A stretch of DNA of 16,453 nucleotides from Bacteroidota bacterium (lineage in GTDB: Bacteria; Bacteroidota; Bacteroidia; Chitinophagales; UBA2359): contig JAHDGT010000043.1 in the NCBI GenBank assembly GCA_020631675.1, positions 1 through 16,453 of the forward strand. Reading direction: 5' to 3'. Shown one piece after another: positions 7,384 to 16,100 of the stretch. The notes under the pieces were generated by a model that was not told the DNA's origin, did not search any database, and was given only the letters and a program-made list of their open reading frames with translations. The translations under genes and the position numbers were made by a program. Numbering within the stretch: the first letter of the stretch is position 1; each line of letters opens with the position of its first letter.

Positions 7384-9447
7384 TTAATTTGGTTTGGTAT
7401 ATATGTTGAACAATGGTATATCAACAGCTACAAAGATACTGCTTCTATACGCACTAGAGGTAATCGTAGCGTTATCAATTGTTACTTCGCGCAATTGCGG
7501 ACCAAATTGTAGCCCTCCACCCACCGAAATCGGCAAATTTGGGATGCCGTATATCAAATGAACGCCCGGAGATACAATATTCTGCAATTTGAACTCAGGC
7601 AACATTTCCGCGTCCGAATCATTGAAGCGGAAGCTGACCAATGCACCAACATCTATTAAAGTAGTGTATAAAGAGACGGCTCCCCATCTTCCCCCTTTAC
7701 TTACAGCGATACCCAAAGGAGCCATTAAACCTGCTGAAAAGGCATTCTGTTCTGAAGCAGCTCGATTCAACATGACCTCATTAGCAATGAAGGGTCCCGC
7801 ATAAGTATTGATACTGATGTTCAGGTCGGATCGCCTTTTGATCGAAGAACTACCAGAGGGAAGTGCGGCAGCTTCTATTGCCGCATGTACTTCATCACTG
7901 CTCTCCGCATTAGCCACATTGGCAATGAACAAACCGTACTTTAAAATCTCTTTCTCGGCACCGCCTTCCCAGCTCTCGGAAACACTATGCGCTAACATCA
8001 GATTGAGGTACACTATAGCAGAGCCATAACGCTTTTCCTTGATCGCCGAACGCATTTCTAATAAGGCAGGTGCTACCTTCAAAAAGGTAGGAGCTTGCTC
8101 CCCATTCGGACTACCGAATGTCTTGTCCACCAAGGCGTATTCAAATAGATTGATGACCAAGTCCACATACTGTCTGACATCTCTAGGGTCTATCGTATAT
8201 CCTCTGGAACGTTGGCGTTTCATTTTCAAGGCCTGCTCACCGATTTTATCTCCTAAACCTAGAAAACGATGGTAGTAAGGCTTGAACAAATGATAAGGCG
8301 CATAAGCAATAGAATCCGCACGAGGAGCTAAAGAACGGGTATTGTATTCCAACTCATAACTACTCATAAGCGCACCTAAGCTCGTAGCACCTTTTTTGCC
8401 AGCACTACTTCCGCCTCTTACCGCCTGTTTGTTCTGAGGTAAAAAACGGGTGTCAACCTCAAAGTCCTTCACCGATTTTCCATAGCGTTGAAAAGCCAAG
8501 CCCATGAACAACATAGGGGCAGAGGGAGTCGATTCCAATCGCTTCAACTCATCTTTACTAAGCCACTCTTTCTCCGAACCCGGAGGCATCATCAAACTAT
8601 TAGAAACAAAAGCGAGGATGTTCAGAGAGCGTCCCAATTTGTCCCGATCATCGCTATTCACATAGCTCAACTTAGATACCCGGTCAATGATCTCAGATGG
8701 GTTATCCCTGTTTTCGATCAGGTACATCATCATGCTCGCCGTGGCCAATGTGGTCTTCAGTCTCGGCTGACTGTTAATGGCTTTTTTATACTTGGGAATT
8801 GCTGCTAATCTCGGTACTCGGGTAGGAATTTGATTAAGATCCTTTTTAAATGCATCGCGAAGCACTTCCAACATCAAGCCTACACTTTGATCATCCAATA
8901 CACTGATGTAATCATTCGTGTTCGGAAACAAAACAGGCAATTCTTCCCATTTCTCAAAGTCTCTTTGCAAGCGGTCAAAGAATGTAACGATCACTTCCTC
9001 CTTCACTCTGCTAACAATGAATTTGCTCAATCCATCAGCCACCATCTGGGGGTTCACGAAATATTCGTCAACCGGGATCGGTTCATCAGCCAGCGATTTA
9101 TCTTCAGGGTTCTTGCCATCATTCACCTCATCAAAAGCGAATGATTGTTGGGCTTGTGCACGCTGCTCAATACGCATGTCTAGCAGGTTCGAGTATTGCA
9201 AGAGCACTCGATTACCTGTTTCCGCCAACTCCTGCTTGATCAGCTCTTTATCAGCCGCGGAACCATAGCCAATAGTGTACTTCGCTACTGTCTCGTAGAA
9301 TAAGTTAGCATCATTGGTGTAAAATGCCCGAGTGAGCACCTTAGTGTCCTCATGTATGTTCTGGGCAAAAACAGCCGTTGGAGTCAGAAAAGCAATAAGT
9401 AAGTAGAAGGGGAGAATAAACGCTACGCGAATACCGAAAGTCGACAT
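7384..9447 (-). CDS. Exported protein of unknown function, possible C-terminal beta-barrel
   Basis: The 687-aa product starts with a signal peptide (hydrophobic stretch about 8-28, likely cleavage in VFAQN), so it enters the periplasm or outer membrane. Residues 30-540 are mainly helical, rich in charged residues, and show no motif I recognise. There is a Gly/Ser/Lys-rich linker at about 343-355. From about residue 541 to the end the sequence changes to alternating beta strands with glycine turns (LNISINTYAGPF, WGAVSLYTTLIDVGALVSF, LPISVGGGLQFGP, SSIFVAVDIPLF), like a small outer-membrane beta-barrel or beta-sandwich. It has no lipoprotein Cys and no T9SS tail. It lies between tspO and the DUF3293 gene on the same strand. 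I do not recognise the family, so the function is open. Confidence 0.72.
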   Translation of the reverse strand: MSTFGIRVAFILPFYLLIAFLTPTAVFAQNIHEDTKVLTRAFYTNDANLFYETVAKYTIGYGSAADKELIKQELAETGNRVLLQYSNLLDMRIEQRAQAQQSFAFDEVNDGKNPEDKSLADEPIPVDEYFVNPQMVADGLSKFIVSRVKEEVIVTFFDRLQRDFEKWEELPVLFPNTNDYISVLDDQSVGLMLEVLRDAFKKDLNQIPTRVPRLAAIPKYKKAINSQPRLKTTLATASMMMYLIENRDNPSEIIDRVSKLSYVNSDDRDKLGRSLNILAFVSNSLMMPPGSEKEWLSKDELKRLESTPSAPMLFMGLAFQRYGKSVKDFEVDTRFLPQNKQAVRGGSSAGKKGATSLGALMSSYELEYNTRSLAPRADSIAYAPYHLFKPYYHRFLGLGDKIGEQALKMKRQRSRGYTIDPRDVRQYVDLVINLFEYALVDKTFGSPNGEQAPTFLKVAPALLEMRSAIKEKRYGSAIVYLNLMLAHSVSESWEGGAEKEILKYGLFIANVANAESSDEVHAAIEAAALPSGSSSIKRRSDLNISINTYAGPFIANEVMLNRAASEQNAFSAGLMAPLGIAVSKGGRWGAVSLYTTLIDVGALVSFRFNDSDAEMLPEFKLQNIVSPGVHLIYGIPNLPISVGGGLQFGPQLREVTIDNATITSSAYRSSIFVAVDIPLFNIYTKPN

Positions 9448-9490
9448 ATAAAGGATGTTGAGTATGCAAAATATCGGCGAGATGGTAGCG

Positions 9491-9498
9491 CAAAGGTC
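9491..9498 (-). promoter_or_regulatory. Possible -7 box for the 687-aa exported-protein gene
   Basis: On the minus strand the octamer GACCTTTG differs from TAnnTTTG only at its first base and is followed by CGC. It lies about 43 bases upstream of the start codon at 9447. No clear -33 element was found, so this is tentative. Confidence 0.3.
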
Positions 9499-9558
9499 GC
9501 TAAAATTAATGATTTTTCATAAGTGTGACAGAATTCGTATCTAACAGGCGGTATTGCC

Positions 9559-10041
9559 TTAATTCAACCACCAGATAGACGCATTTAAAATCGTAGCAAA
9601 AGAAACCCACATCAGATAAGGTACCAATAAGTAAGCCGCCCATTTACTGATCGGGTAAAACCATTTGATCGTGACATAGATCATATACCACATCAACAAA
9701 ATCTCTATCAGAGCAATGCCCGGCATTTGTAAACCAAAAAATAAAATCGACCACAAGCCATTGAGTAACATTTGTATAGCAAAGGCAGAAAGTGCCTGCT
9801 TCACATCTCCTCTGTGCCAGCCTTTGTGCCAGACCAAGGCACCTGAAATACCGATCATGGTATAAAGTACCGTCCATACCGGAGCGAACAACCAGTTCGG
9901 TGGGTTAAAAAAAGGTTTGTTCACATGCACGTACCAATCATTCACCCCGCTTGCCGTCGCGAAACCAGAGGTGATGCCCACCGCCGTACATAGCGTGACC
10001 ATGATGAAGATCTTTAAAAAAAGAGATGCTGAGTTGTTCAT
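9559..10041 (-). CDS. tspO: TspO/MBR family (tryptophan-rich sensory) protein
   Basis: This 160-aa inner-membrane protein has five predicted transmembrane helices. The family signatures are all present: WY..VNKPFFNPPNWLF (36-52) with APVWTVLYTMIG after it, NGLWSILFFG (94-103), and PYLMWVSFATILN (141-153). It is rich in tryptophan, as expected. Bacterial TspO proteins bind porphyrins and related ligands and are linked to tetrapyrrole handling and to stress or light responses. No pigment or haem gene lies beside it here, so its ligand cannot be inferred. The start codon is ATG. A dispersed repeat element (copy B) in the same orientation ends 49 bases upstream, and could lie in its leader if the promoter is beyond it. 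The gene downstream on the same strand starts 111 bases away. Confidence 0.93.
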   Translation of the reverse strand: MNNSASLFLKIFIMVTLCTAVGITSGFATASGVNDWYVHVNKPFFNPPNWLFAPVWTVLYTMIGISGALVWHKGWHRGDVKQALSAFAIQMLLNGLWSILFFGLQMPGIALIEILLMWYMIYVTIKWFYPISKWAAYLLVPYLMWVSFATILNASIWWLN

Positions 10042-10090
10042 TTAGTAGCTATAATTTGACCTCTAACAAGCAAATGGGTATTTTGTTCAG

Positions 10091-10250
10091 GGCGCGTGCC
10101 CGCCTGCGGCAGGTCACCGGGCTATTCGTTAAAATTCGGTGCCTGCCTGCTGCTGTTTGGCAGGCGTACAAAGAGCTTCGCGAGGTCGCTTTCGTACGCC
10201 GCCAAACAGGGCGCATTCAGTCGCCTCATTACCACTACTATCCCTCGCGC
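10091..10250 (-). repeat. Dispersed structured intergenic element, copy B
   Basis: Read on the minus strand, it carries the same 5' core (10225-10244) and 3' core (10112-10137) as copy A. The central stem is longer and different in sequence: GGCGTAC (10163-10169) pairs with GTACGCC (10194-10200), and outside it CTGTTTGGC (10153-10161) pairs with GCCAAACAG (10201-10209), giving a stem of roughly 20 bp with one bulged base. The apical segment differs from that of copies A and C. It lies between divergent tspO and the GH3 gene. Short ORFs here are by-products of the palindromes. Confidence 0.85.
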
Positions 10251-10266
10251 GAAAGATCGTGAAATG

Positions 10267-10274
10267 TATCTTTG
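10267..10274 (+). promoter_or_regulatory. Probable -7 promoter box of the GH3-aroA operon
   Basis: TATCTTTG is an exact match to TAnnTTTG, located 27 bases before the ATG at 10302. No TTG-type -33 element is visible at the right distance, where the end of repeat copy B lies. The box contains the TTG at 10272, which argues against that TTG being the start codon of the gene. Confidence 0.6.
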
Positions 10275-10301
10275 CTAGCCTCAAAGTCTTACCTTTATTC
10301 C

Positions 10302-11810
10302 ATGAAGCTGAATTTCCGTTCAACCTTAATCAAACCCGCTGCTGCACTCACTGCCAGACGCATTCAAAGAGATGCGAAACGAGCGGAAGAGATCCAAGTG
10401 CGTATGCTTGAAAAGCTTCTGCGTAAAGCAGCCTCGACCCACTTTGGCAAAGCACATGGCTTTAGTAGTATAGGTACATATGATGACTTCAAAGAAAGGG
10501 TGCCTTTAAGAAATTACGAAGACCTGAAGCATTATGTGGAGCTGGTCAAAAAAGGAGGGAAAGATGTTTTATGGCCTGGTAAACCTGCCTATTTCGCCAA
10601 AACTTCGGGTACTACTTCAGGTACTAAATACATACCTGTTACCAGAGAATCTGTAGGCTATCAGATCAGAGCAGCGAGAGATGCCCTCTTCAATTATGCC
10701 CACGAAACAGGCAACTACGCCATGTTCGACGGCAAGCTGATTTTCTTGACAGGCAGTCCGGAATTAGATGAGGTGGGGGGAGTAGCTACAGGTAGATTAT
10801 CGGGAATAGTAAATCACCATGTGCCTGCATGGCTGCGCTCAAATCAAGTGCCTGGCTATGAAACCAATTGTATTGTAGATTGGGAAGAGAAAATAGACCA
10901 GATCGTCAAAGAAACCATCAACTTGGATATGCGATTGATATCCGGGATTCCGCCTTGGGTGCAAATGTATTTTGATCTTTTGATAGAGCGTTCTGGTAAA
11001 TCCATTCAAGAGCTTTTTCCCAATTTCACTTTGTTAGCACATGGTGGGGTGAACTTCGAGCCTTACCGAGAAAAGATGATGCGCAGCATCGGCAAAACAG
11101 TTGATAATCTGGAGACTTACCCAGCTAGTGAAGGCTTTTTCGCCTTCCAAGACACACAAAGCGAGCACAGCTTGCTCTTGAATGTGGATGGCGGCATTTT
11201 CTACGAATTCGTTCCTGCGAATGAGATCTTTGATGAGCATCCTGCTCGCCTACGCTTAGATGAAGTGGAATTGGGTGTGAACTATGCGATCATCATCAAT
11301 AATAATGCGGGTTTATGGGGCTATGTGATCGGTGATACGGTCAAATTCGTGTCCAAGAATCCCTATAAGTTATTCGTAACCGGACGAACCAAGCATTTCA
11401 TCAGTGCCTTTGGTGAGCATGTGATCGCCGAAGAGGTAGAAGGCGCACTCACTAAAGCTGCCCAAGCGATTCCTTTTTCTATCTTCGAGTTTACTGTTGC
11501 GCCACGAATCACGGTAGGAGAGGGGCAGCTCCCGCACCATGAATGGTATATGGAATTTGATGAACCTCCCGCCGACCTACAAGCACTCGAAGCAAATATC
11601 GACGCGGACATGCGTAAGCGCAACTCTTATTATGATGATCTGGTTGAAGGAGCGATACTTCGTCCGCTAAAGATCATTCCACTAAAGCGAGGGGCATTTC
11701 AAGCCTATATGCGAAGCATAGGTAAGCTGGGCGGACAGAATAAAGTACCTCGTTTGAGTAACGACCGCAGAATAGCGGACTTTCTAGAAGGACAAAAAAT
11801 GGAATCTTGA
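10302..11810 (+). CDS. GH3 auxin-responsive promoter family protein (acyl-adenylate-forming enzyme)
   Basis: The 502-aa protein belongs to the GH3 branch of the adenylate-forming superfamily; plant members join amino acids to carboxylic acids such as jasmonate, auxin or benzoates through an acyl-AMP. The nucleotide-binding motifs are present in order: TSGTTSGTKYIPVT (101-114), YPASEG (273-278), and GDTVKF (344-349). GRTKHFISAFGEHV (361-374) forms the hinge to the C-terminal domain, which holds LGGQNKVPRLSNDR near the end. The length is somewhat shorter than plant GH3 enzymes (about 550-600). The ATG at 10302 is preferred over the in-frame TTG at 10272 because the latter lies in the -7 promoter box. 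Bacterial GH3 substrates are largely unknown. The stop codon is 2 bases from the aroA ATG, so the two genes are an operon. Confidence 0.88.
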   Translation: MKLNFRSTLIKPAAALTARRIQRDAKRAEEIQVRMLEKLLRKAASTHFGKAHGFSSIGTYDDFKERVPLRNYEDLKHYVELVKKGGKDVLWPGKPAYFAKTSGTTSGTKYIPVTRESVGYQIRAARDALFNYAHETGNYAMFDGKLIFLTGSPELDEVGGVATGRLSGIVNHHVPAWLRSNQVPGYETNCIVDWEEKIDQIVKETINLDMRLISGIPPWVQMYFDLLIERSGKSIQELFPNFTLLAHGGVNFEPYREKMMRSIGKTVDNLETYPASEGFFAFQDTQSEHSLLLNVDGGIFYEFVPANEIFDEHPARLRLDEVELGVNYAIIINNNAGLWGYVIGDTVKFVSKNPYKLFVTGRTKHFISAFGEHVIAEEVEGALTKAAQAIPFSIFEFTVAPRITVGEGQLPHHEWYMEFDEPPADLQALEANIDADMRKRNSYYDDLVEGAILRPLKIIPLKRGAFQAYMRSIGKLGGQNKVPRLSNDRRIADFLEGQKMES

Positions 11811-11812
11811 AC

Positions 11813-13072
11813 ATGACCAAAGCTTATCACATTCGCTTTGATGCTACTCATAAAGCCGTAAAGCAAAACATTCGATTAGATGGCTCTAAGTCCATCAGTA
11901 ATAGAGCTTTGATCATTGCTGCTTTATGTGCAGGTCAATGCGATCTCAGCCATCTGAGCACAAGTGATGATACCAAAGCCATGCAAGTCGCATTGACCGG
12001 AGACGGCAAGTTGGTAGATGTTGGTGCTGCCGGTACGACCATGCGCTTTCTGACGGCTTACTTTTCCTTACAAGCGGGTACACATTTGCTCACGGGTTCT
12101 AAGCGTATGCAAGAACGCCCCATAGGTGTTTTAGTAGATGCCTTGAATCATTTAGGCGCTTCGATCAGCTACGAGAAAAAAGATGGCTGCCCACCATTGA
12201 TAATAGAAGGCAAGCAATTATACGGAGGCTTAGTTGAGATGAATGCAGGCGTAAGCAGTCAGTATTTGTCCGCTCTACTATTGATAGCACCAACGCTGCC
12301 TAAAGGCTTGTCTCTTAAGCTGATCGGTCGACTGGTTTCAAGACCTTATTTAGAAATGACCTTGCGTTTAATGGGGCATTATGGCATTGAACATGCTTGG
12401 GATGAAGATACCATTCATGTACTTGCTCAAGATTACCGAGCAAAAAGCTTACAAGTAGAAGCGGACTGGAGTGCGGCTTCTTATCACTACACCATAGCTG
12501 CTTTTGCTGATGAGTTGGACTTGGAGCTACACGGGCTTTTTAAAAAAAGCCTACAAGGAGATTCCGTACTTGCTGAAATGATGCGTTTTTTTGGTATTCG
12601 CAGCCAGTTTAAAGGGGATGTGGTAAGCTTAACGAAGCGTAAAGCCACGGGTACTACCGCAGTGTTTAAATATGATTTCGTACGCTGCCCTGATATTGCT
12701 CAGAGCCTAGCCGTAGTATGTGCCGGACTCGACCGAGCAGCAGAAATGAGTGGATTGATTACGCTCGCCATTAAAGAGACCGACCGTACCGCAGCTTTGC
12801 GCACAGAGTTAGCAAAGTTAGGGTGCGATTTTAATGGGGCAGGAGATGAGTGGCGGTTTACGCCTGCGCCCAACGGCATTGTAAAGCATTTAGCAGGCAG
12901 TGTTCCCAGCTTTGCCACTTATCACGATCACAGAATGGCGATGGCTTTCGCACCACTGGCCATGAAAATACCACAAGGGGTGATCATTGAGGATCCTATG
13001 GTGGTGACTAAATCTTACCCAGCTTATTGGGACGACCTGAAACAATTAGGTTTTAGCATTGAGGTGATTTAA
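11813..13072 (+). CDS. aroA: 3-phosphoshikimate 1-carboxyvinyltransferase (EPSP synthase)
   Basis: This enzyme catalyses the sixth step of the shikimate pathway: shikimate-3-phosphate + phosphoenolpyruvate to EPSP + phosphate, towards chorismate and the aromatic amino acids. The 419-aa protein has all main motifs: LDGSKSISNR (22-31), AAGTTMRFL (72-80), Arg102 in ERPIG, SSQYLSALLL (148-157), Asp294 in CPDIAQSLA, KETDR (321-325), HDHRMAMAFA (371-380) and Lys400 in VVTKSYP. The position equal to E. coli Pro101 is Phe79, which I believe is common in Bacteroidota. The ATG at 11813 is chosen over a TTG at 11807 that would overlap the GH3 stop codon by four bases. No Shine-Dalgarno sequence is seen, so translational coupling to the GH3 gene is plausible. 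A bidirectional terminator follows directly. Confidence 0.95.
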   Translation: MTKAYHIRFDATHKAVKQNIRLDGSKSISNRALIIAALCAGQCDLSHLSTSDDTKAMQVALTGDGKLVDVGAAGTTMRFLTAYFSLQAGTHLLTGSKRMQERPIGVLVDALNHLGASISYEKKDGCPPLIIEGKQLYGGLVEMNAGVSSQYLSALLLIAPTLPKGLSLKLIGRLVSRPYLEMTLRLMGHYGIEHAWDEDTIHVLAQDYRAKSLQVEADWSAASYHYTIAAFADELDLELHGLFKKSLQGDSVLAEMMRFFGIRSQFKGDVVSLTKRKATGTTAVFKYDFVRCPDIAQSLAVVCAGLDRAAEMSGLITLAIKETDRTAALRTELAKLGCDFNGAGDEWRFTPAPNGIVKHLAGSVPSFATYHDHRMAMAFAPLAMKIPQGVIIEDPMVVTKSYPAYWDDLKQLGFSIEVI

Positions 13073-13118
13073 ACGGAAAAAGGCGGCTTAGCACATGCTA
13101 AGCCGCCTTTTTCTGTTT
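13071..13118. terminator. Bidirectional terminator after aroA
   Basis: AAAAAGGCGGCTTAGC (13077-13092) pairs perfectly with GCTAAGCCGCCTTTTT (13097-13112) around an ACAT loop. The stem extends outward through AAACGG / CTGTTT with one G-U. A-run and T-run flank it, so it serves aroA on the plus strand and the convergent protease gene on the minus strand. Confidence 0.93.
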
Positions 13119-13141
13119 AAACTACCTTTTTGCAAGTCAGA

Positions 13142-16100
13142 TTATTTAGTGATTAAAACCTTAGTGCTTAATCCGGTCGTGTGCAGTAAATAAAGACCAG
13201 CGGGCAATTGCTGTGTATTGATACTATGTTGATTGGCATTAGGGTCAATACGCTCTTGTAAAATCAAAGCACCTCTTGCATCAAATAACTGTATCTGATC
13301 AGCATTGAACGTACTTGTTGTGCTGATATACAATTGATGATCTTCTTGGTAAACATTGATGGCTGAAACCTCTGCGGTTTGTTCTATTCCAATGTCCGTA
13401 CAATCTGAAAGTCCGCTCCAGCTTTCTCCAGCAGTAGGGTTCTCGCCAGATTCGTAAACTAGGTTACCATCACCATCGTACAGATAGTACAATACTTCAT
13501 TATCGTACTCCCCACTATTAAAGTTTAAGCTGACTTCATTGTCTGAGCAGATCTCAAAGCTCGCATCTCCATCATAACCATCAGGAATAGTGTAGTTATA
13601 GAAGTTCATGCCATTGATCAATACATCTAAAGATGCGCCGTTCCAGCCATCGCCATAGGTGTCTTCTAAAACCAATTCGTAGCCGCAAGGATCCGTATTA
13701 CAGCCAGTCAAGAAGGTATAAGTCGAGCTATTTCCTTCTCCTTGTCCGTCAGGGCATATTTCAGCAACGAAAACAGTGTAAATCGTATTCGGTGTTAGTC
13801 CTGTAAGGGTCGCACTATTATCCGCAACATTCATGGTATTGCCTGTGCCAGCTGGGAATGCGCCTTCTCCATATTCAATGATCCACGCAGAGGCAGCAGC
13901 ATCACCAGCTTCCCAGCTAATGTCAATAGTAGTAGTAGTGATGTTGTCGAATTCAACTGCTGTCGGGAAATCACAAGCAGGACAGGTGGTTGTATTGAAT
14001 ACAAAACCACCTTCTGGGGAGGGACCATCTTCGTACAAAGTTTCCCCATCTGGTCCTATTAGCTCGAATTCCATCTCGCTGCCTCCAAAGCCTCCTATAT
14101 CTACGAACACTTCTAAGGTACCATTTGAGCAAACGTCAATCTCAAAACTATCGTCGTCATTGATAGAGAAAGTACCCAGAGACTGTCCATTGTTGAAGAG
14201 TTCTACATAACCACTCCATCCGAAGAAGAAAGGAGAGTCAAGATTCAAAGTGTAAGTACACTCATCATCCGCGCTACAGATGGTCGTGAATGCTGTGGGG
14301 CCAACTGGGTCACTTGTTCCGAATTCTCCACAAATTTCCGTTAGATAATACTCATAGGAAGTATTCGCGCTTAAACCCACCATAGTAAAAGTATTGCTAC
14401 CTGCTGGGAAGACCGTACCTGTTCCGGGTGTGAAACCCGCAGGACCGTATTCGATAGACCAGCTTACCCCACCACCAACATTTCCGGGCGTCCAGTCTGC
14501 CGTGGCAGTAGACAAGGAAACATCAGATGTTGTAATAGCTGTTGGTTCAAAACATGGGCAGTTCACACCATTTACTACAGTAATATGATTTTCCATAACT
14601 AAGGTATCTGCTCCGTACTCGTTATAGGCGATCAGGGTAACATCATAGGTGCCTACATCCGTGTAGGTGACCAATGGGTTTTGATCATAAGAGATTACAG
14701 GATCTCCACCAGGAAATATCCACTGCCATTCTTCAGGGTTCAACGCACTGATGTCCGTGAACTGGACTTGCTCACTCAAGTCTAAACATAAAATCTGAGG
14801 AGATACGCTGAATTGTGCCACTGGAGCAGCAGCAGAGCAGTATAAACCATCTATCGCATCTACGCCCAAATCAATAGGATCTAACCAACTTTTTAATTGT
14901 TGTTGAGGATTGGTCGCACTTACCTGATCCCAAGAGTGGTAGATTTTACCGTATAAATCGGTGTCTCCATTGGGTTCAGTACCTGCGCAAGCCGCTCCAC
15001 CACCATGCAATTGACCGATCAAACGACCGAATTCATCAAAGCAGCCAGATCCAGAAGAACCACCTTCTGTTGTCCCGTAATCCCAAGTCGCTTCCCAGTG
15101 GGTATCTCCGCTACCAGTCCAAGCAGAACTGAATACAGGGTTTTCGGCATAGGCGAATTTCTTCACATCGCCCGCAGGGTGGGAGATAGCAGTTGCTGTT
15201 TGGGCAGGGTCGTCTGTTCTATCCCATCCAGCGAAGAATACATTGTAGTAATCAGCAGGGTTATCATCCAATAGCATTAAACAGAAATCGGATTGACTGG
15301 CGTTGGCAACAATGGTTGCCCCTTGTACGGTATTAGTAATAGGACCGTCTGTGCTTGGGCTACAAGTCGGACTTTCATAGTCGAACATGAAGATGTAGCT
15401 CACTTCATCGCCTGCACTATCCCCACCGGGTAAGCAGTGGTGCGCGGTTAGAAAGTAAGGCGTACAGTCTTGAGAAGTATTATTGATCATGGTACCTGTG
15501 CACCAGCGGGTATTATCAGCCATCAGCCACATGGCTACCGCGTCAATTTGTGGTTCCCAGCCTTCGGTGATCTCACAGACCGTATTGATGTTACAAGGAC
15601 CGGAATCACCAAAATCTTTGGTGAGCATGGGTAAGTCTCTATAGCCATAAACCACGCTGCTAATTGCTAACTGACCTTCTCCTGCGACTGCTGCTGGTTC
15701 GTGGTATTCTAAAACGATCTCTTGCGTGCGCATTAAGCCAGTTGCGAATTTGCCGTTCGACTTATTATTCACGCTGGTGAAAGCTCCTAAGGTGAAGGAT
15801 TTATCAATAGCATATAAATACAAGCTCGCTCCTTCAGGCATGAAGAATTGGCTATAGTTGAGGTTCATTGTATGTGCGTCTTTCGCATTGATGCGCATGC
15901 GCCAGATGCGGTCGCCATTGGGAAGTACATCCCAAACACCACTATTGTCTAAATTGAGATCAACCGCGAAAGGATAACCGAAACGGCGAGGTACGTTATA
16001 CACCTTATCCTCTTCATCTTCTGCTTGTAGTAGTGCTAAATCAGGGTCAGGCGTGCTGTATTGAGGCACCTCGGCACTCAATAAAGTGGCATTGGTCGCA

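Noticed and set aside
8488..9268. Plus-strand ORFs opposite the 687-aa exported protein
   Set aside because: They lie antisense to a long, continuous frame with a clear signal peptide. Their sequences show no domain features.
10272..10301. TTG at 10272 as the start of the GH3 gene
   Set aside because: It lies within the exact -7 promoter box TATCTTTG, and the ATG at 10302 gives the expected N-terminus.
10026..10411. Several overlapping short ORFs on both strands in the tspO/GH3 intergenic region
   Set aside because: They overlap repeat copy B and the starts of real genes. Open frames on both strands are expected from GC-rich palindromes.
11807..11812. TTG at 11807 as the start of aroA, overlapping the GH3 stop
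   Set aside because: An ATG two codons later (11813) gives a normal EPSP synthase N-terminus; the TTG cannot be fully excluded but is less likely.
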